The position numbers and the translations under genes were made by a program. The notes under the pieces were generated by a model that was given only the letters and a program-made list of their open reading frames with translations, was not told the origin of the DNA and did no database searches. Positions 1 to 5,608 of a stretch of DNA of 8,379 bases are shown here, in pieces (the first letter of the stretch is position 1; the number at the start of each line of letters is the position of its first letter). Origin of the DNA: JBQCHF01 sp051953655 (GTDB taxonomy: Bacteria; Actinomycetota; Actinomycetes; Motilibacterales; Motilibacteraceae); assembly GCA_051953655.1 (NCBI GenBank), contig JBQCIO010000103.1, forward strand, positions 1-8,379, read 5' to 3'.

Positions 1-1
1 G

Positions 2-1090
2 GTCGCGGTGGTGTCGCACGACCCGTGGGACCCGGCCTGGGCGCCGACCCTGCCGGCCGTCGTGCCGGCCCCGCACCTGTCGGTGCAGGACCGCGCCACC
101 CTCTGGCGCAGCCACCTCTCCGACGAGCCGTCGGAGGGCGATCCCTCCTGGCAGGACCTGCTGGCGCTGCGGGTGACGCCGGAGGAGGTCGACGCCGTCG
201 CCGACCTCGTGCGCGGCGAGCACGGCGAGGCCACGGTGGCCCTGCTGCGCGACGCCAGTCGCAGGCTGTCCGGGCGCGGCGCGGCGGCGGTGCGTCCGCG
301 CGCCACGCTGGAGGACCTGGTGCTCCCCGCCGAGGTGGCCTCAGGAGTGCGTCAGCTGCTCGCCTGGGCGCGTCACCGGGATCAGGTGCTGGCCCAGGGG
401 CCGTTGATGGGCAAGGGAAAGGGTGCCGGGATCACCGCGCTCTTCACCGGCAGCCCGGGCACGGGCAAGACCCTGGCGGCCAACGTCATCGCGGACAGCC
501 TCGGCGTCGACCTCTACCAGGTCGACCTCTCCGGCGTCGTCGACAAGTACGTGGGCGAGACCGAGAAGAACCTCGAGCGGGTCTTCCGCGCGGCCGAGCG
601 CCTCAACTGCGTGCTGTTCTTCGACGAGGCCGACTCCCTGTTCGGCAGCCGCTCCGAGGTCCGCGACTCGCGCGACCGCTACGCCAACCTCGAGGTCTCC
701 TACCTGCTGCAGCGGATGGAGCAGTTCGATGGCATCGCGGTGCTCGCCACCAACCTGCGCGGAAACCTCGACGTCGCCTTCAGCCGCCGCCTGCACTTCG
801 TGCTGCACTTCCCCGACCCGGACGAGACCACGCGGGCGGCCCTGTGGCGCCAGCACCTGCGTCACCTCGCCGCCACCGACCCGCAGGACCCGGTCGACGT
901 CGAGCACCTGGCCCGGGTGGCCGAGGTCGCCGGCGGCGACATCCGCAACGCCGTGCTCGCCGCGGCGTTCACCGCGGCCGACGAGGGCGTGCCCGTCGGC
1001 ATGCGGCACGTCGTCGGCGGCCTCGAGCGCGAGTACCGCAAGCTCGGCCGACGGGTGACGGCGGGTGGGCTGGCGCCGCGGGGGGCCTGA
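2..1090 (+). CDS. AAA+ ATPase, eCIS-associated (Afp15/Pvc15-like), 5' partial
   Basis: This is the C-terminal part of an AAA+ ATPase. The frame stays open to the window edge and no ribosome site precedes the GTG at 8, so the true start is probably outside. Counting from that GTG (360 residues), Walker A GSPGTGKT is at 148-155, Walker B with DEAD at 206-209, sensor-1 Asn in LATNL near 249, arginine-finger candidates in FSRR (260-261), and a sensor-2-like GGDIRNA at 309-315. The segment LATNLRGNLDVAFSRRLHF followed by a FPDPD motif is typical of the ATPases encoded in contractile injection (Afp/PVC/eCIS) clusters, which act in the cytoplasm in assembly or cargo handling. The DUF4157 gene directly downstream supports this reading, because the two families co-occur in eCIS loci. 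Family members usually carry a long N-terminal region, missing here. AAA+ identity is certain; the eCIS assignment is inference from motif style and context. Confidence 0.85.
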   Translation, partial: VAVVSHDPWDPAWAPTLPAVVPAPHLSVQDRATLWRSHLSDEPSEGDPSWQDLLALRVTPEEVDAVADLVRGEHGEATVALLRDASRRLSGRGAAAVRPRATLEDLVLPAEVASGVRQLLAWARHRDQVLAQGPLMGKGKGAGITALFTGSPGTGKTLAANVIADSLGVDLYQVDLSGVVDKYVGETEKNLERVFRAAERLNCVLFFDEADSLFGSRSEVRDSRDRYANLEVSYLLQRMEQFDGIAVLATNLRGNLDVAFSRRLHFVLHFPDPDETTRAALWRQHLRHLAATDPQDPVDVEHLARVAEVAGGDIRNAVLAAAFTAADEGVPVGMRHVVGGLEREYRKLGRRVTAGGLAPRGA

Positions 1091-1178
1091 TCCTGGGGTG
1101 GGGCGGGGCTTCTGGTCTCATGCGCGGGACGGGAGCGACCGCTCGGGCTGCGTCGCCGGGTTCGCGATCGCCCTGCAC

Positions 1179-1270
1179 GGTCAACGGCGCTGGTGGCGGG
1201 GCGAGCCGGGCGGCAGCGGCTCGGCTCGCACCAGCCACCCGGCTGCTCCCGTCACCAGCGCCTTTGAACC
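1179..1270. repeat. Long imperfect inverted repeat (hairpin) upstream of the effector gene
   Basis: Bases 1179-1214 pair with 1234-1270. By hand I count about 30 Watson-Crick pairs, two G-T/G-U pairs, four mismatches and one bulged base, around a 19-nt loop. It lies 88 bp past the ATPase stop, in the 346-bp gap (1091-1436) where I see no gene. No T-run follows, so it is not a classical intrinsic terminator. It could uncouple the effector from the ATPase transcript, or be a REP/MITE-like element. A 17-nt piece of its right arm (1246-1262) recurs inverted at 4418-4434, which favours a genome-wide repeat. The rest of the gap is G+C-rich non-coding sequence apart from the promoter-like elements near its end. 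Confidence 0.75.
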
Positions 1271-1357
1271 GCCGCGCAGACCGCACCCGAGACACGTGCG
1301 CCGCGCACCCCAGGGCCCCGCGCGTCGCCCGACCCGCCCTCACCCTCCCGGCGGATC

Positions 1358-1432
1358 CCCCGCGCGGGGACGTCCTGGTTCGCTAACGTCGGGCCGCACG
1401 TGTCGGCTTCGGGGCCGAGGTGCCAGGGAGGT
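1358..1432 (+). promoter_or_regulatory. Putative promoter, operator-like palindrome and strong SD of the effector gene
   Basis: A TANNNT hexamer (TAACGT, 1384-1389) suits an actinobacterial -10 box and would give a leader of about 40 nt. I see no convincing -35. A perfect 12-nt palindrome, CCCCGCGCGGGG at 1358-1369, sits just upstream where a regulator could bind. The SD-like GGGAGGT (1426-1432) lies four bases before the TTG at 1437 and decides the start. The promoter is inferred; the SD is clear. Confidence 0.45.
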
Positions 1433-1436
1433 CCGC

Positions 1437-2369
1437 TTGAGCACGACCGCAGACCGGGAGCACGACTCCCGACGTCGCCGGGACGACGAGTCGTCGCCCG
1501 CCGCCGACCGCGCGCGCCCGGCGACCCCGAGGGCGGCCGTCGCCGTGCCCGCGCTGCTCGCGGGTCCCGAGGGGACCTGCCGCGCGCCGGGGGCGGTGCG
1601 GCGCCGGCACGGGGCGGGCGAGGACGTGCTCGGGGGTTCTGCGCTCCCCGGCGACGTCGACGCCGTGCTGCGCCGGCGCAAGGGGGCCGGCGCCCCGCTG
1701 CCGCCGCGGGTGGCCGAGGAGCTGGGCGCGGGGTTCGGGGCCGACTTCAGCTCGGTGCGGGTGCACGCCGACAGCGAGGCGGCAGGTGTCGCGCAGAGCC
1801 TTCAGGCGCAGGCCTTCTCCTACGGCTCGGACCTCTACTTCGGTGCCGGCACCTACCGGCCGGAGAGCAGCAGCGGCCGTGAGCTGCTCGCGCACGAGCT
1901 GGCGCACGTCGTGCAGGCGCAGTCCGGGTCGAGCCACGGCGGGGGCACGACCACCGGGGGCCGCGCGGACGCCCCGGCCGAGCTCCCGCCCGACGCGATG
2001 GCCTCCACCGCGCTGCGCCGGCGGCTCGCCCCGGTCGGCGAGGCGATGACGGGGGCCGTCGTCGGTCTCGGCAGTCTCCGACGCCGTGTCGTGGAGGTGG
2101 TCCGCCGGGTGTGGACCTCCCGCGGCAACCTGAGCGACCACTTCCAGAAGCACGGTGGCGAGTACCCCGGGCTGTCGCAGGCGGAGTACGCCGAGGTCGC
2201 CGAGGAGACCAAGGACAACGGCGAGCACCACGTCACGGCGGACGGCCGGCACTACTACTACAACCAGGCCACCAACGACTTCGCCGCCTTCACCCCCGAC
2301 GGCAAGGCGATGACGGTCTTCAAGCCGTCCCGTGGCGGCGGCTACTGGCGCACGAAGAAGCAGGAGTGA
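1437..2369 (+). CDS. DUF4157 (eCIS-core) effector with C-terminal toxin-like domain
   Basis: The protein has 310 residues from a TTG start preceded by a strong SD; the frame extends upstream to 1065, but that stretch reads as non-coding. Residues 1-70 are Arg/Ala-rich and low-complexity. Residues about 73-163 match DUF4157: FGADFSSVRVHAD (100-112), a YGSDLYFGAG-type turn (129-138), then LLAHELAHVVQ with the zincin-like HExxH at 153-157. This domain is typical of eCIS cargo and some polymorphic toxins. A Gly/Thr/Arg-rich linker (164-228) leads to a compact tip (229-310) with DHFQKHGGEY (234-243), an EYAEVA helix, a Tyr-rich strand, NDFAAFTPDG and TVFKPSRGG. That pattern resembles small polymorphic-toxin nucleases, perhaps of the BECR (barnase/EndoU/ColicinD/RelE) class. 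H235, K238, H239 and the T293/K296 region are candidate active-site residues. No signal peptide or membrane segment is seen, which fits loading into an injection tube. DUF4157 is certain; the nuclease activity is inferred. Confidence 0.85.
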   Translation: MSTTADREHDSRRRRDDESSPAADRARPATPRAAVAVPALLAGPEGTCRAPGAVRRRHGAGEDVLGGSALPGDVDAVLRRRKGAGAPLPPRVAEELGAGFGADFSSVRVHADSEAAGVAQSLQAQAFSYGSDLYFGAGTYRPESSSGRELLAHELAHVVQAQSGSSHGGGTTTGGRADAPAELPPDAMASTALRRRLAPVGEAMTGAVVGLGSLRRRVVEVVRRVWTSRGNLSDHFQKHGGEYPGLSQAEYAEVAEETKDNGEHHVTADGRHYYYNQATNDFAAFTPDGKAMTVFKPSRGGGYWRTKKQE

Positions 2370-2370
2370 C

Positions 2371-2634
2371 ATGACCGACGCGACCGACGGCGCCACCTAC
2401 ACCTGCCCCGCGTGCGGCTGGCCGGGGCTCGAGCGCCCGCCGCGGCCCGCCTCCTACGAGATCTGCCCGTCCTGCGGCTTCGAGTTCGGGGTCACGGACG
2501 ACGACGAGGGTGAGACCTACCAGTCGTGGCGGGAGAAGTGGCTCGCGCAGGGCGCGCCCTGGTACTCCGCCGGCACCCCGGCCCCGCAGGGCTGGGACCC
2601 GCAGGCGCAGGTGGCTGCGCTCGACGCCGAGTAG
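2371..2634 (+). CDS. CPCC-like zinc-ribbon protein, putative immunity partner
   Basis: This 87-residue acidic protein starts at ATG one base after the effector stop; its SD (AGGAG, 2362-2366) lies inside the last codons of the effector, so the two are co-transcribed and probably translationally coupled. Two CxxC knuckles, CPAC (12-15) and CPSC (32-35), form a likely zinc ribbon. The spacer PASYEICPSCGFEFG, then an acidic stretch, REKWLAQGAPWYS and a PxxWDPQAQ end, are features I recognise from a widespread family of small 'CPCC-type' hypothetical proteins. Coupled small genes directly after polymorphic toxins are usually immunity genes, so I infer that this protein binds and neutralises the C-terminal tip of the upstream product. 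No experimental function for this family is known to me. An alternative is a chaperone or adaptor for loading the effector. Confidence 0.85.
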   Translation: MTDATDGATYTCPACGWPGLERPPRPASYEICPSCGFEFGVTDDDEGETYQSWREKWLAQGAPWYSAGTPAPQGWDPQAQVAALDAE

Positions 2635-2680
2635 GGCCGGTCTTCCGCCGGGCTTCTGCAGTGACCCGCTAGAGCATCCG

Positions 2681-2686
2681 TAGGGT
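2681..2686 (+). promoter_or_regulatory. -10 box of a leaderless promoter for the hydrolase
   Basis: TAGGGT ends six bases before the GTG at 2693, and no SD precedes that start. This is the usual layout of an actinobacterial leaderless mRNA beginning at or near the start codon. A weak -35 candidate, GTGAC, is at 2661-2665. It separates this gene from the effector/immunity pair. Confidence 0.6.
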
Positions 2687-2692
2687 GTCCGC

Positions 2693-3859
2693 GTGACGAC
2701 GGACGCGGACACCCGGCGGGCCCTCGCCGCCGTCCAGCCACGGCGCCGGCGCGGCCGGCCGAAGGTCGTCGTCGCCCTGCTGGCGGTGCTGGCGGTGCTC
2801 GCCGTCGGGGCCACTTTGGGCATCGGCTGGTACTACTCCACCGTCCTGCTCACGCCGGACCACGCCCCGATCTACGACCAGCGCGTGCTGTCCTCCGACA
2901 CGTCGTCGGTGACGTTGGCGGCCACGCACGTGACCGAGCTGCCCGGGACCTACGCGATCGACTGGCCGACGGGGCACGCGGTGCTCGGACCGGTGGCGCA
3001 GGACCGCGACGGGCGCGTCACCCGCCCGCGCGAGTCCGGGCCGCTGCCGGCCGCGGGCACCGAGGTCGCCTGGACGCCGGACCTGGACGGGCCGGACCCG
3101 CAGCGGGGAGCCGGGCTCGCGTTCTCCACCGTGCAGGTGCCCACGCCGCTCGGGGCGATGCCGGCCTGGTACGTGCCGGCGACCGGCACCTCCGGTACCT
3201 GGGCCGTGCTCGTGCACGGCCGTGGCGCCACCCGTCAGGAGGGGTCGCGTGCGCTCGCGCCGCTGCATCGCCTCGGGTTGCCGGTGCTCGACGTCACCTA
3301 CCGCAACGACGAGGGCGCGCCCGCCTCGCCCGACGGCTTCTACCACCTCGGCCAGACCGAGTGGCAGGACGTCGACGCGGCGATGGCGTGGGCGCGAGCG
3401 CAGGGCGCCCGGCACTTCGTGCTCTACGGCTGGTCCATGGGTGGGGCCGTGGTGGAGCAGCTGCTGCAGCGCGCGCCGGACCGCGGCGACGTCTCCGCCG
3501 TCGTCCTCGACGCCCCGGTGGTGGACTGGCGCTCGGTCCTGGACCTGCAGGCGGCCAACCGCGGCCTGCCGTCGGTCCTCACCGCCGTCGCCGAGCAGGT
3601 GGTGTCCTGGCGCGCGGACGTCGACTTCGACGCGCTGGACGCCCGTCGCCGGCCGGTCACGGTGCCGACGCTGCTCTTCCACGGCGACGACGACCGCACG
3701 GTGCCGGTCGAGCCGTCCCGGCAGCTGGCGCGGGCGAACCCCGGCACGGTCACGTACGTGGAGGTGCACCGGGCGGACCACACGACCGCCTGGAACGTCG
3801 ACCCGGACGCCTACGACCAGCGGCTCACCACGTTCCTGCGCGCGAAGCTCCCGGCCTGA
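2693..3859 (+). CDS. Membrane-anchored alpha/beta hydrolase
   Basis: The 388-residue protein has an Arg-rich cytoplasmic N-terminus (8-24) and one hydrophobic helix (about 25-46), so by the positive-inside rule the catalytic domain is outside the membrane. The helix could instead be an uncleaved signal sequence; I see no lipobox. The hydrolase core has an oxyanion-type LVHGRGATRQEG (173-184), nucleophile elbow GWSMGG with Ser248, HGDDDRTVP with the acid probably Asp334, and catalytic His363 in ADHTTAWN. This is a full triad for a serine esterase/peptidase-like enzyme, and the fold resembles the prolyl-oligopeptidase/BAAT-type hydrolases common in actinobacteria. Residues 50-145 form an extra N-terminal region of unknown role. 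The substrate cannot be told from sequence. It lies 58 bp after the zinc-ribbon gene but has its own promoter, so I do not count it as part of the effector module. Confidence 0.9.
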   Translation: MTTDADTRRALAAVQPRRRRGRPKVVVALLAVLAVLAVGATLGIGWYYSTVLLTPDHAPIYDQRVLSSDTSSVTLAATHVTELPGTYAIDWPTGHAVLGPVAQDRDGRVTRPRESGPLPAAGTEVAWTPDLDGPDPQRGAGLAFSTVQVPTPLGAMPAWYVPATGTSGTWAVLVHGRGATRQEGSRALAPLHRLGLPVLDVTYRNDEGAPASPDGFYHLGQTEWQDVDAAMAWARAQGARHFVLYGWSMGGAVVEQLLQRAPDRGDVSAVVLDAPVVDWRSVLDLQAANRGLPSVLTAVAEQVVSWRADVDFDALDARRRPVTVPTLLFHGDDDRTVPVEPSRQLARANPGTVTYVEVHRADHTTAWNVDPDAYDQRLTTFLRAKLPA

Positions 3860-3866
3860 CCTCCTC

Positions 3867-3916
3867 TAGGCTCGACGACCAAGCGCGCGGCAGGGGCCGC
3901 GCGGGGGACCGGAGGT
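3867..3916 (+). promoter_or_regulatory. Putative -10 box and SD of the universal stress gene
   Basis: TAGGCT (3867-3872) is a TANNNT -10 candidate starting eight bases after the hydrolase stop. The SD GGAGGT (3911-3916) is seven bases before the ATG at 3924. That decides against the in-frame GTG at 3915, which overlaps the SD itself. Confidence 0.5.
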
Positions 3917-3923
3917 GCGACAG

Positions 3924-4316
3924 ATGGCGGTCGTGGTCGGCTACACGCGCACGTCGGAGGGCGTGGCGGCGCTGCGCTTCGCGGTGGACGAGGCCCGCGC
4001 GCACGACGACGAGCTCACGGTCGTCCACGTCGACGAGACCGAGGGCACCGACCTTCCGGTCTCGCTCGAGCAGGACCTCGACGGCGTCGAGCAGCTGCTC
4101 GCCGACGCCGGCGTCAAGGGCCACGTGCTGCGCGAGGCGCGGGGCACCCAGGTGGTCGGCCGCCTCCTCGACGTCGTGGACCAGGTGGACGCGCGCCTGC
4201 TCGTCATCGGACTGCGCCGCCGCTCGCCCCTGGGCAAGGCCCTGCTCGGCAGCAACAGCCAGCAGCTCCTCCTGCAGGCCCCCTGCCCCGTGGTGAGCGT
4301 GCGCGCCGCCGACTGA
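3924..4316 (+). CDS. Universal stress protein (UspA family), single domain
   Basis: A 130-residue cytoplasmic protein of the usual size for one Usp domain. It opens with MAVVVGYTRTSEGVAALRFA, the first strand and helix of the fold, and continues with LTVVHVDET. It closes with GLRRRSPLGKALLGSNSQ and CPVVSVR, the nucleotide-binding loop and last strand. The loop follows the ATP-binding G-x2-G-x9-G-S/T pattern except that the second Gly is Arg, a variant common in actinobacterial members; ATP binding is therefore likely but not certain. Usp proteins respond to stress and growth arrest. It has its own SD and promoter-like box and is followed by a stem-loop. The specific role is unknown. Confidence 0.92.
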   Translation: MAVVVGYTRTSEGVAALRFAVDEARAHDDELTVVHVDETEGTDLPVSLEQDLDGVEQLLADAGVKGHVLREARGTQVVGRLLDVVDQVDARLLVIGLRRRSPLGKALLGSNSQQLLLQAPCPVVSVRAAD

Positions 4317-4334
4317 CCGTTGAGGGTGGGCACG

Positions 4335-4393
4335 CAGGCGACGTGACCCAGGACGTCGCCCTGTCCGGTCCGAGGGCGTGGGCGACGTCGCCC
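4335..4393 (+). terminator. Stem-loop cluster after the Usp gene, possible terminator
   Basis: Bases 4335-4344 pair with 4353-4363 (eight G/C-rich pairs, one bulge, two more pairs; 8-nt loop), 18 bases after the Usp stop. At 4380-4393 lies a perfect 14-nt palindrome, GGGCGACGTCGCCC. The right arm of the first hairpin (4353-4360) can also pair with 4381-4388, so two exclusive folds are possible. No T-run follows, as is common for terminators in such genomes. Termination is an inference. Confidence 0.45.
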
Positions 4394-4417
4394 GCTGCGG
4401 TCCGGTGGTCGGTGAAG

Positions 4418-4434
4418 GGCGCTGGTGACGGGAG
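4418..4434 (+). repeat. 17-nt inverted copy of the 1246-1262 hairpin arm
   Basis: GGCGCTGGTGACGGGAG here is the exact reverse complement of 1246-1262. Similarity extends weakly on both sides (AAGG before, AG after). A near copy lies in the left arm at 1186-1200. I find no pairing partner nearby, so this looks like half of the element seen intact at 1179-1270. Confidence 0.6.
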
Positions 4435-4483
4435 GAGTCCCGCTCGGCGGTCCACTCGCAGGTTCTGAACGCCGCGGTTCGGG

Positions 4484-4528
4484 TGAAGGGCCCCTTCGTA
4501 CGAACCTATGGGACGAACGCGCCCTTCA
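4484..4528. repeat. Intergenic palindrome A, CGAACCTAT loop
   Basis: Arms 4484-4499 and 4513-4528 pair over 16 positions with two mismatches around a 13-nt loop that contains CGAACCTAT. There is no coding context. It sits in the non-coding stretch 4317-4603 and is probably an intergenic REP-like repeat; it could also act on transcription from either side. Confidence 0.7.
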
Positions 4529-4540
4529 TGCGGCCCACAT

Positions 4541-4593
4541 TGGGTCAGGGGCACCCGGAGCCGAACCTATTGGTTCTGGGTGCCCCTGACCCA
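4541..4593. repeat. Intergenic palindrome B, perfect 16-bp arms
   Basis: Arms 4541-4556 and 4578-4593 are perfect inverted copies of TGGGTCAGGGGCACCC. An inner GAACC/GGTTC stem (4563-4567 with 4572-4576) closes a TATT loop, with a six-base bulge on one side. It shares the CGAACCTAT motif with palindrome A, 12 bp to its left. It could be a bidirectional terminator between converging genes, or the second unit of a paired REP-like element. Confidence 0.75.
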
Positions 4594-4603
4594 ACGCAGA
4601 TGA

Positions 4604-4735
4604 TCTTCGAGAGCGGAGCTGGAGGCCGAGGGGGTGCAGGAGGAGCTCGCCGCCCGTTGCGCCGCGCTGCTCGACGGCTTCAGCCTGCTGGACGTCGTGG
4701 ACGTCGTGGACGTCGTGGACGACGTGCGGCGGTGA
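4604..4735 (+). pseudogene. 3' remnant of an unidentified gene
   Basis: A frame reading AELEAEGVQEELAARCAALL and ending ...LLDVVDVVDVVDDVRR with TGA at 4733-4735 has the G/C third-position bias of real genes. An in-frame TGA at 4601-4603 cuts it off, ten bases after palindrome B, and there is no start codon. It reads as the last ~43 residues of a helical, acidic protein whose 5' part is gone. I do not recognise the family. Its last bases overlap the decayed end of the reverse-strand methyltransferase. Confidence 0.35.
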
Positions 4736-5489
4736 GGGCGCGTGGATCGGCCGGGTCAGGCCCGCGCGCCAGATTGAGACGTGGCTCTCGCTGTCCGAGG
4801 TGAACGGGGTGCGGCGCCAGTCCGTAGCGGTGCTCGAGGGTCAGCCCGGCGAGCTGCGCCATCAGGTCGCACTCGGAGGGCCAGGCGTAGCGGAACCGTC
4901 CCGCGCCGTACGTGACGGTCCCGTCGTCCCGCCGGCGGTAGTGGTGGGAGACGCACTCCTGGGCGACCAGGTCGTAGGTGTCGAAGCCCAGGTGGCCGTC
5001 GGAGACGTCGAACGGCGCGGCGAGCTGCCCCGGGGGCAGCCGGCGCAGCGGCGGCACCCAGAGCTCGATCACGAACCGGCCTCCGGGGGCGAGGTGGCGC
5101 GCCGCGTTGCGAAAGCACTCGACCTGCTCCTGCTGCGTGCGCAGGTTCGACAGACTGTTGAACACCAGGTACACCAAGGAGAACTCTCCCGGAACGGTCT
5201 CCCGAGCCATGTCGCCCACGACGACCGGCAGCTCGTCCTGTCCCGCCTTGGCCCGCAGCCGGGCCACCATCGCGGGCGAGAGCTCGATGCCGCTCACCGG
5301 CACCCCGCGGCGCAGGAGCGGGAGGGCGACCCGCCCGGTGCCGATCGCGAGCTCGAGCGCCGCGCCCCCCGCTGCGAGCCCGGCCAGGAGGTCCACGGCG
5401 GGGGAGAGGACCTCGGGCGAGAACATCTCCGCCGAGTCCTCGTCGTAGGTCGCCGCGATCTCCTCGCCCCACACCTCGCTGCTCGTCAT
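4680..5489 (-). CDS. Class I SAM-dependent methyltransferase, C-terminus frameshifted
   Basis: The gene is read leftwards from the ATG at 5489. Earlier in-frame GTG codons (5507, 5498) flank the -10 box, so they are less likely. Residues 46-57 (ELAIGTGRVALP) are the SAM-binding glycine motif; GIELSPAMV (67-75), VVGDM (90-94) and LVYLVFNSLSNL (105-116) are the next Rossmann elements. A HLAPGGRFVIELW segment follows, then a beta-rich C-terminal part with FRYAWPSECDLMAQLAGL. It looks like a small-molecule methyltransferase, substrate unknown. After RYG (221-223) the frame runs into Arg/Pro repeats, while the +1 frame reads WRRTPFTSDSESHVSIW, the ending expected for this family. A 2-bp loss or 1-bp gain near 4820 therefore breaks the gene, unless it is a sequencing error. 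The last ~46 residues are probably not native, and the natural stop is missing near 4760. Confidence 0.8.
   Translation of the reverse strand: MTSSEVWGEEIAATYDEDSAEMFSPEVLSPAVDLLAGLAAGGAALELAIGTGRVALPLLRRGVPVSGIELSPAMVARLRAKAGQDELPVVVGDMARETVPGEFSLVYLVFNSLSNLRTQQEQVECFRNAARHLAPGGRFVIELWVPPLRRLPPGQLAAPFDVSDGHLGFDTYDLVAQECVSHHYRRRDDGTVTYGAGRFRYAWPSECDLMAQLAGLTLEHRYGLAPHPVHLGQREPRLNLARGPDPADPRALTAARRPRRPRRPRRPAG
4691..4726 (+). repeat. 9-bp tandem repeat (GACGTCGTG x3 plus a variant)
   Basis: Three exact copies of GACGTCGTG (4691-4717) are followed by GACGACGTG. It encodes DVV repeats in the plus-strand remnant and RRP repeats in the extended reverse-strand frame. It was probably made by replication slippage. 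Confidence 0.85.
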
Positions 5490-5496
5490 CCGCGCC

Positions 5497-5502
5497 ACGC
5501 TA
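5497..5502 (-). promoter_or_regulatory. -10 box of a leaderless promoter for the methyltransferase
   Basis: On the minus strand TAGCGT ends seven bases before the ATG at 5489, with no SD between. The spacing equals that of the divergent TAGGGT at 5596. Confidence 0.55.
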
Positions 5503-5595
5503 GCCACCGGGCGTCCGAGCTCCCACCGGTTTGCCTGGCCGCCATCACTACGGAGCGTAGGAGTGCGTCGGTCGCAGGGCGGCCCGAGCGCCGCC

Positions 5596-5601
5596 TAGGG
5601 T
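5596..5601 (+). promoter_or_regulatory. -10 box of a leaderless promoter for the phosphatase
   Basis: TAGGGT ends seven bases before the ATG at 5609; no SD is present. It sets the start at 5609 rather than at the in-frame GTG at 5600, which overlaps the box. Confidence 0.6.
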
Positions 5602-5608
5602 GGATCGC

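Noticed and set aside
25..1386. Alternative plus-strand frame through the ATPase and the following gap
   Set aside because: Arg/Gly/Ala-rich shadow with no motifs; the overlapping frame has full AAA+ motifs.
1065..1436. Upstream extension of the DUF4157 protein to a start inside the ATPase gene
   Set aside because: The added 124 residues have no domain-like pattern and cover the long hairpin. The GGGAGGT before TTG 1437 marks a better start.
1889..1909. HELAH motif as proof of an active secreted metalloprotease
   Set aside because: In DUF4157 proteins the motif marks the family, and proteolysis is not shown by it. I see no signal peptide, so an independent secreted protease is not supported.
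4483..4803. Plus-strand frame across the palindromes
   Set aside because: It is made of hairpin sequence and ends in Arg/Gly/Ala low complexity.
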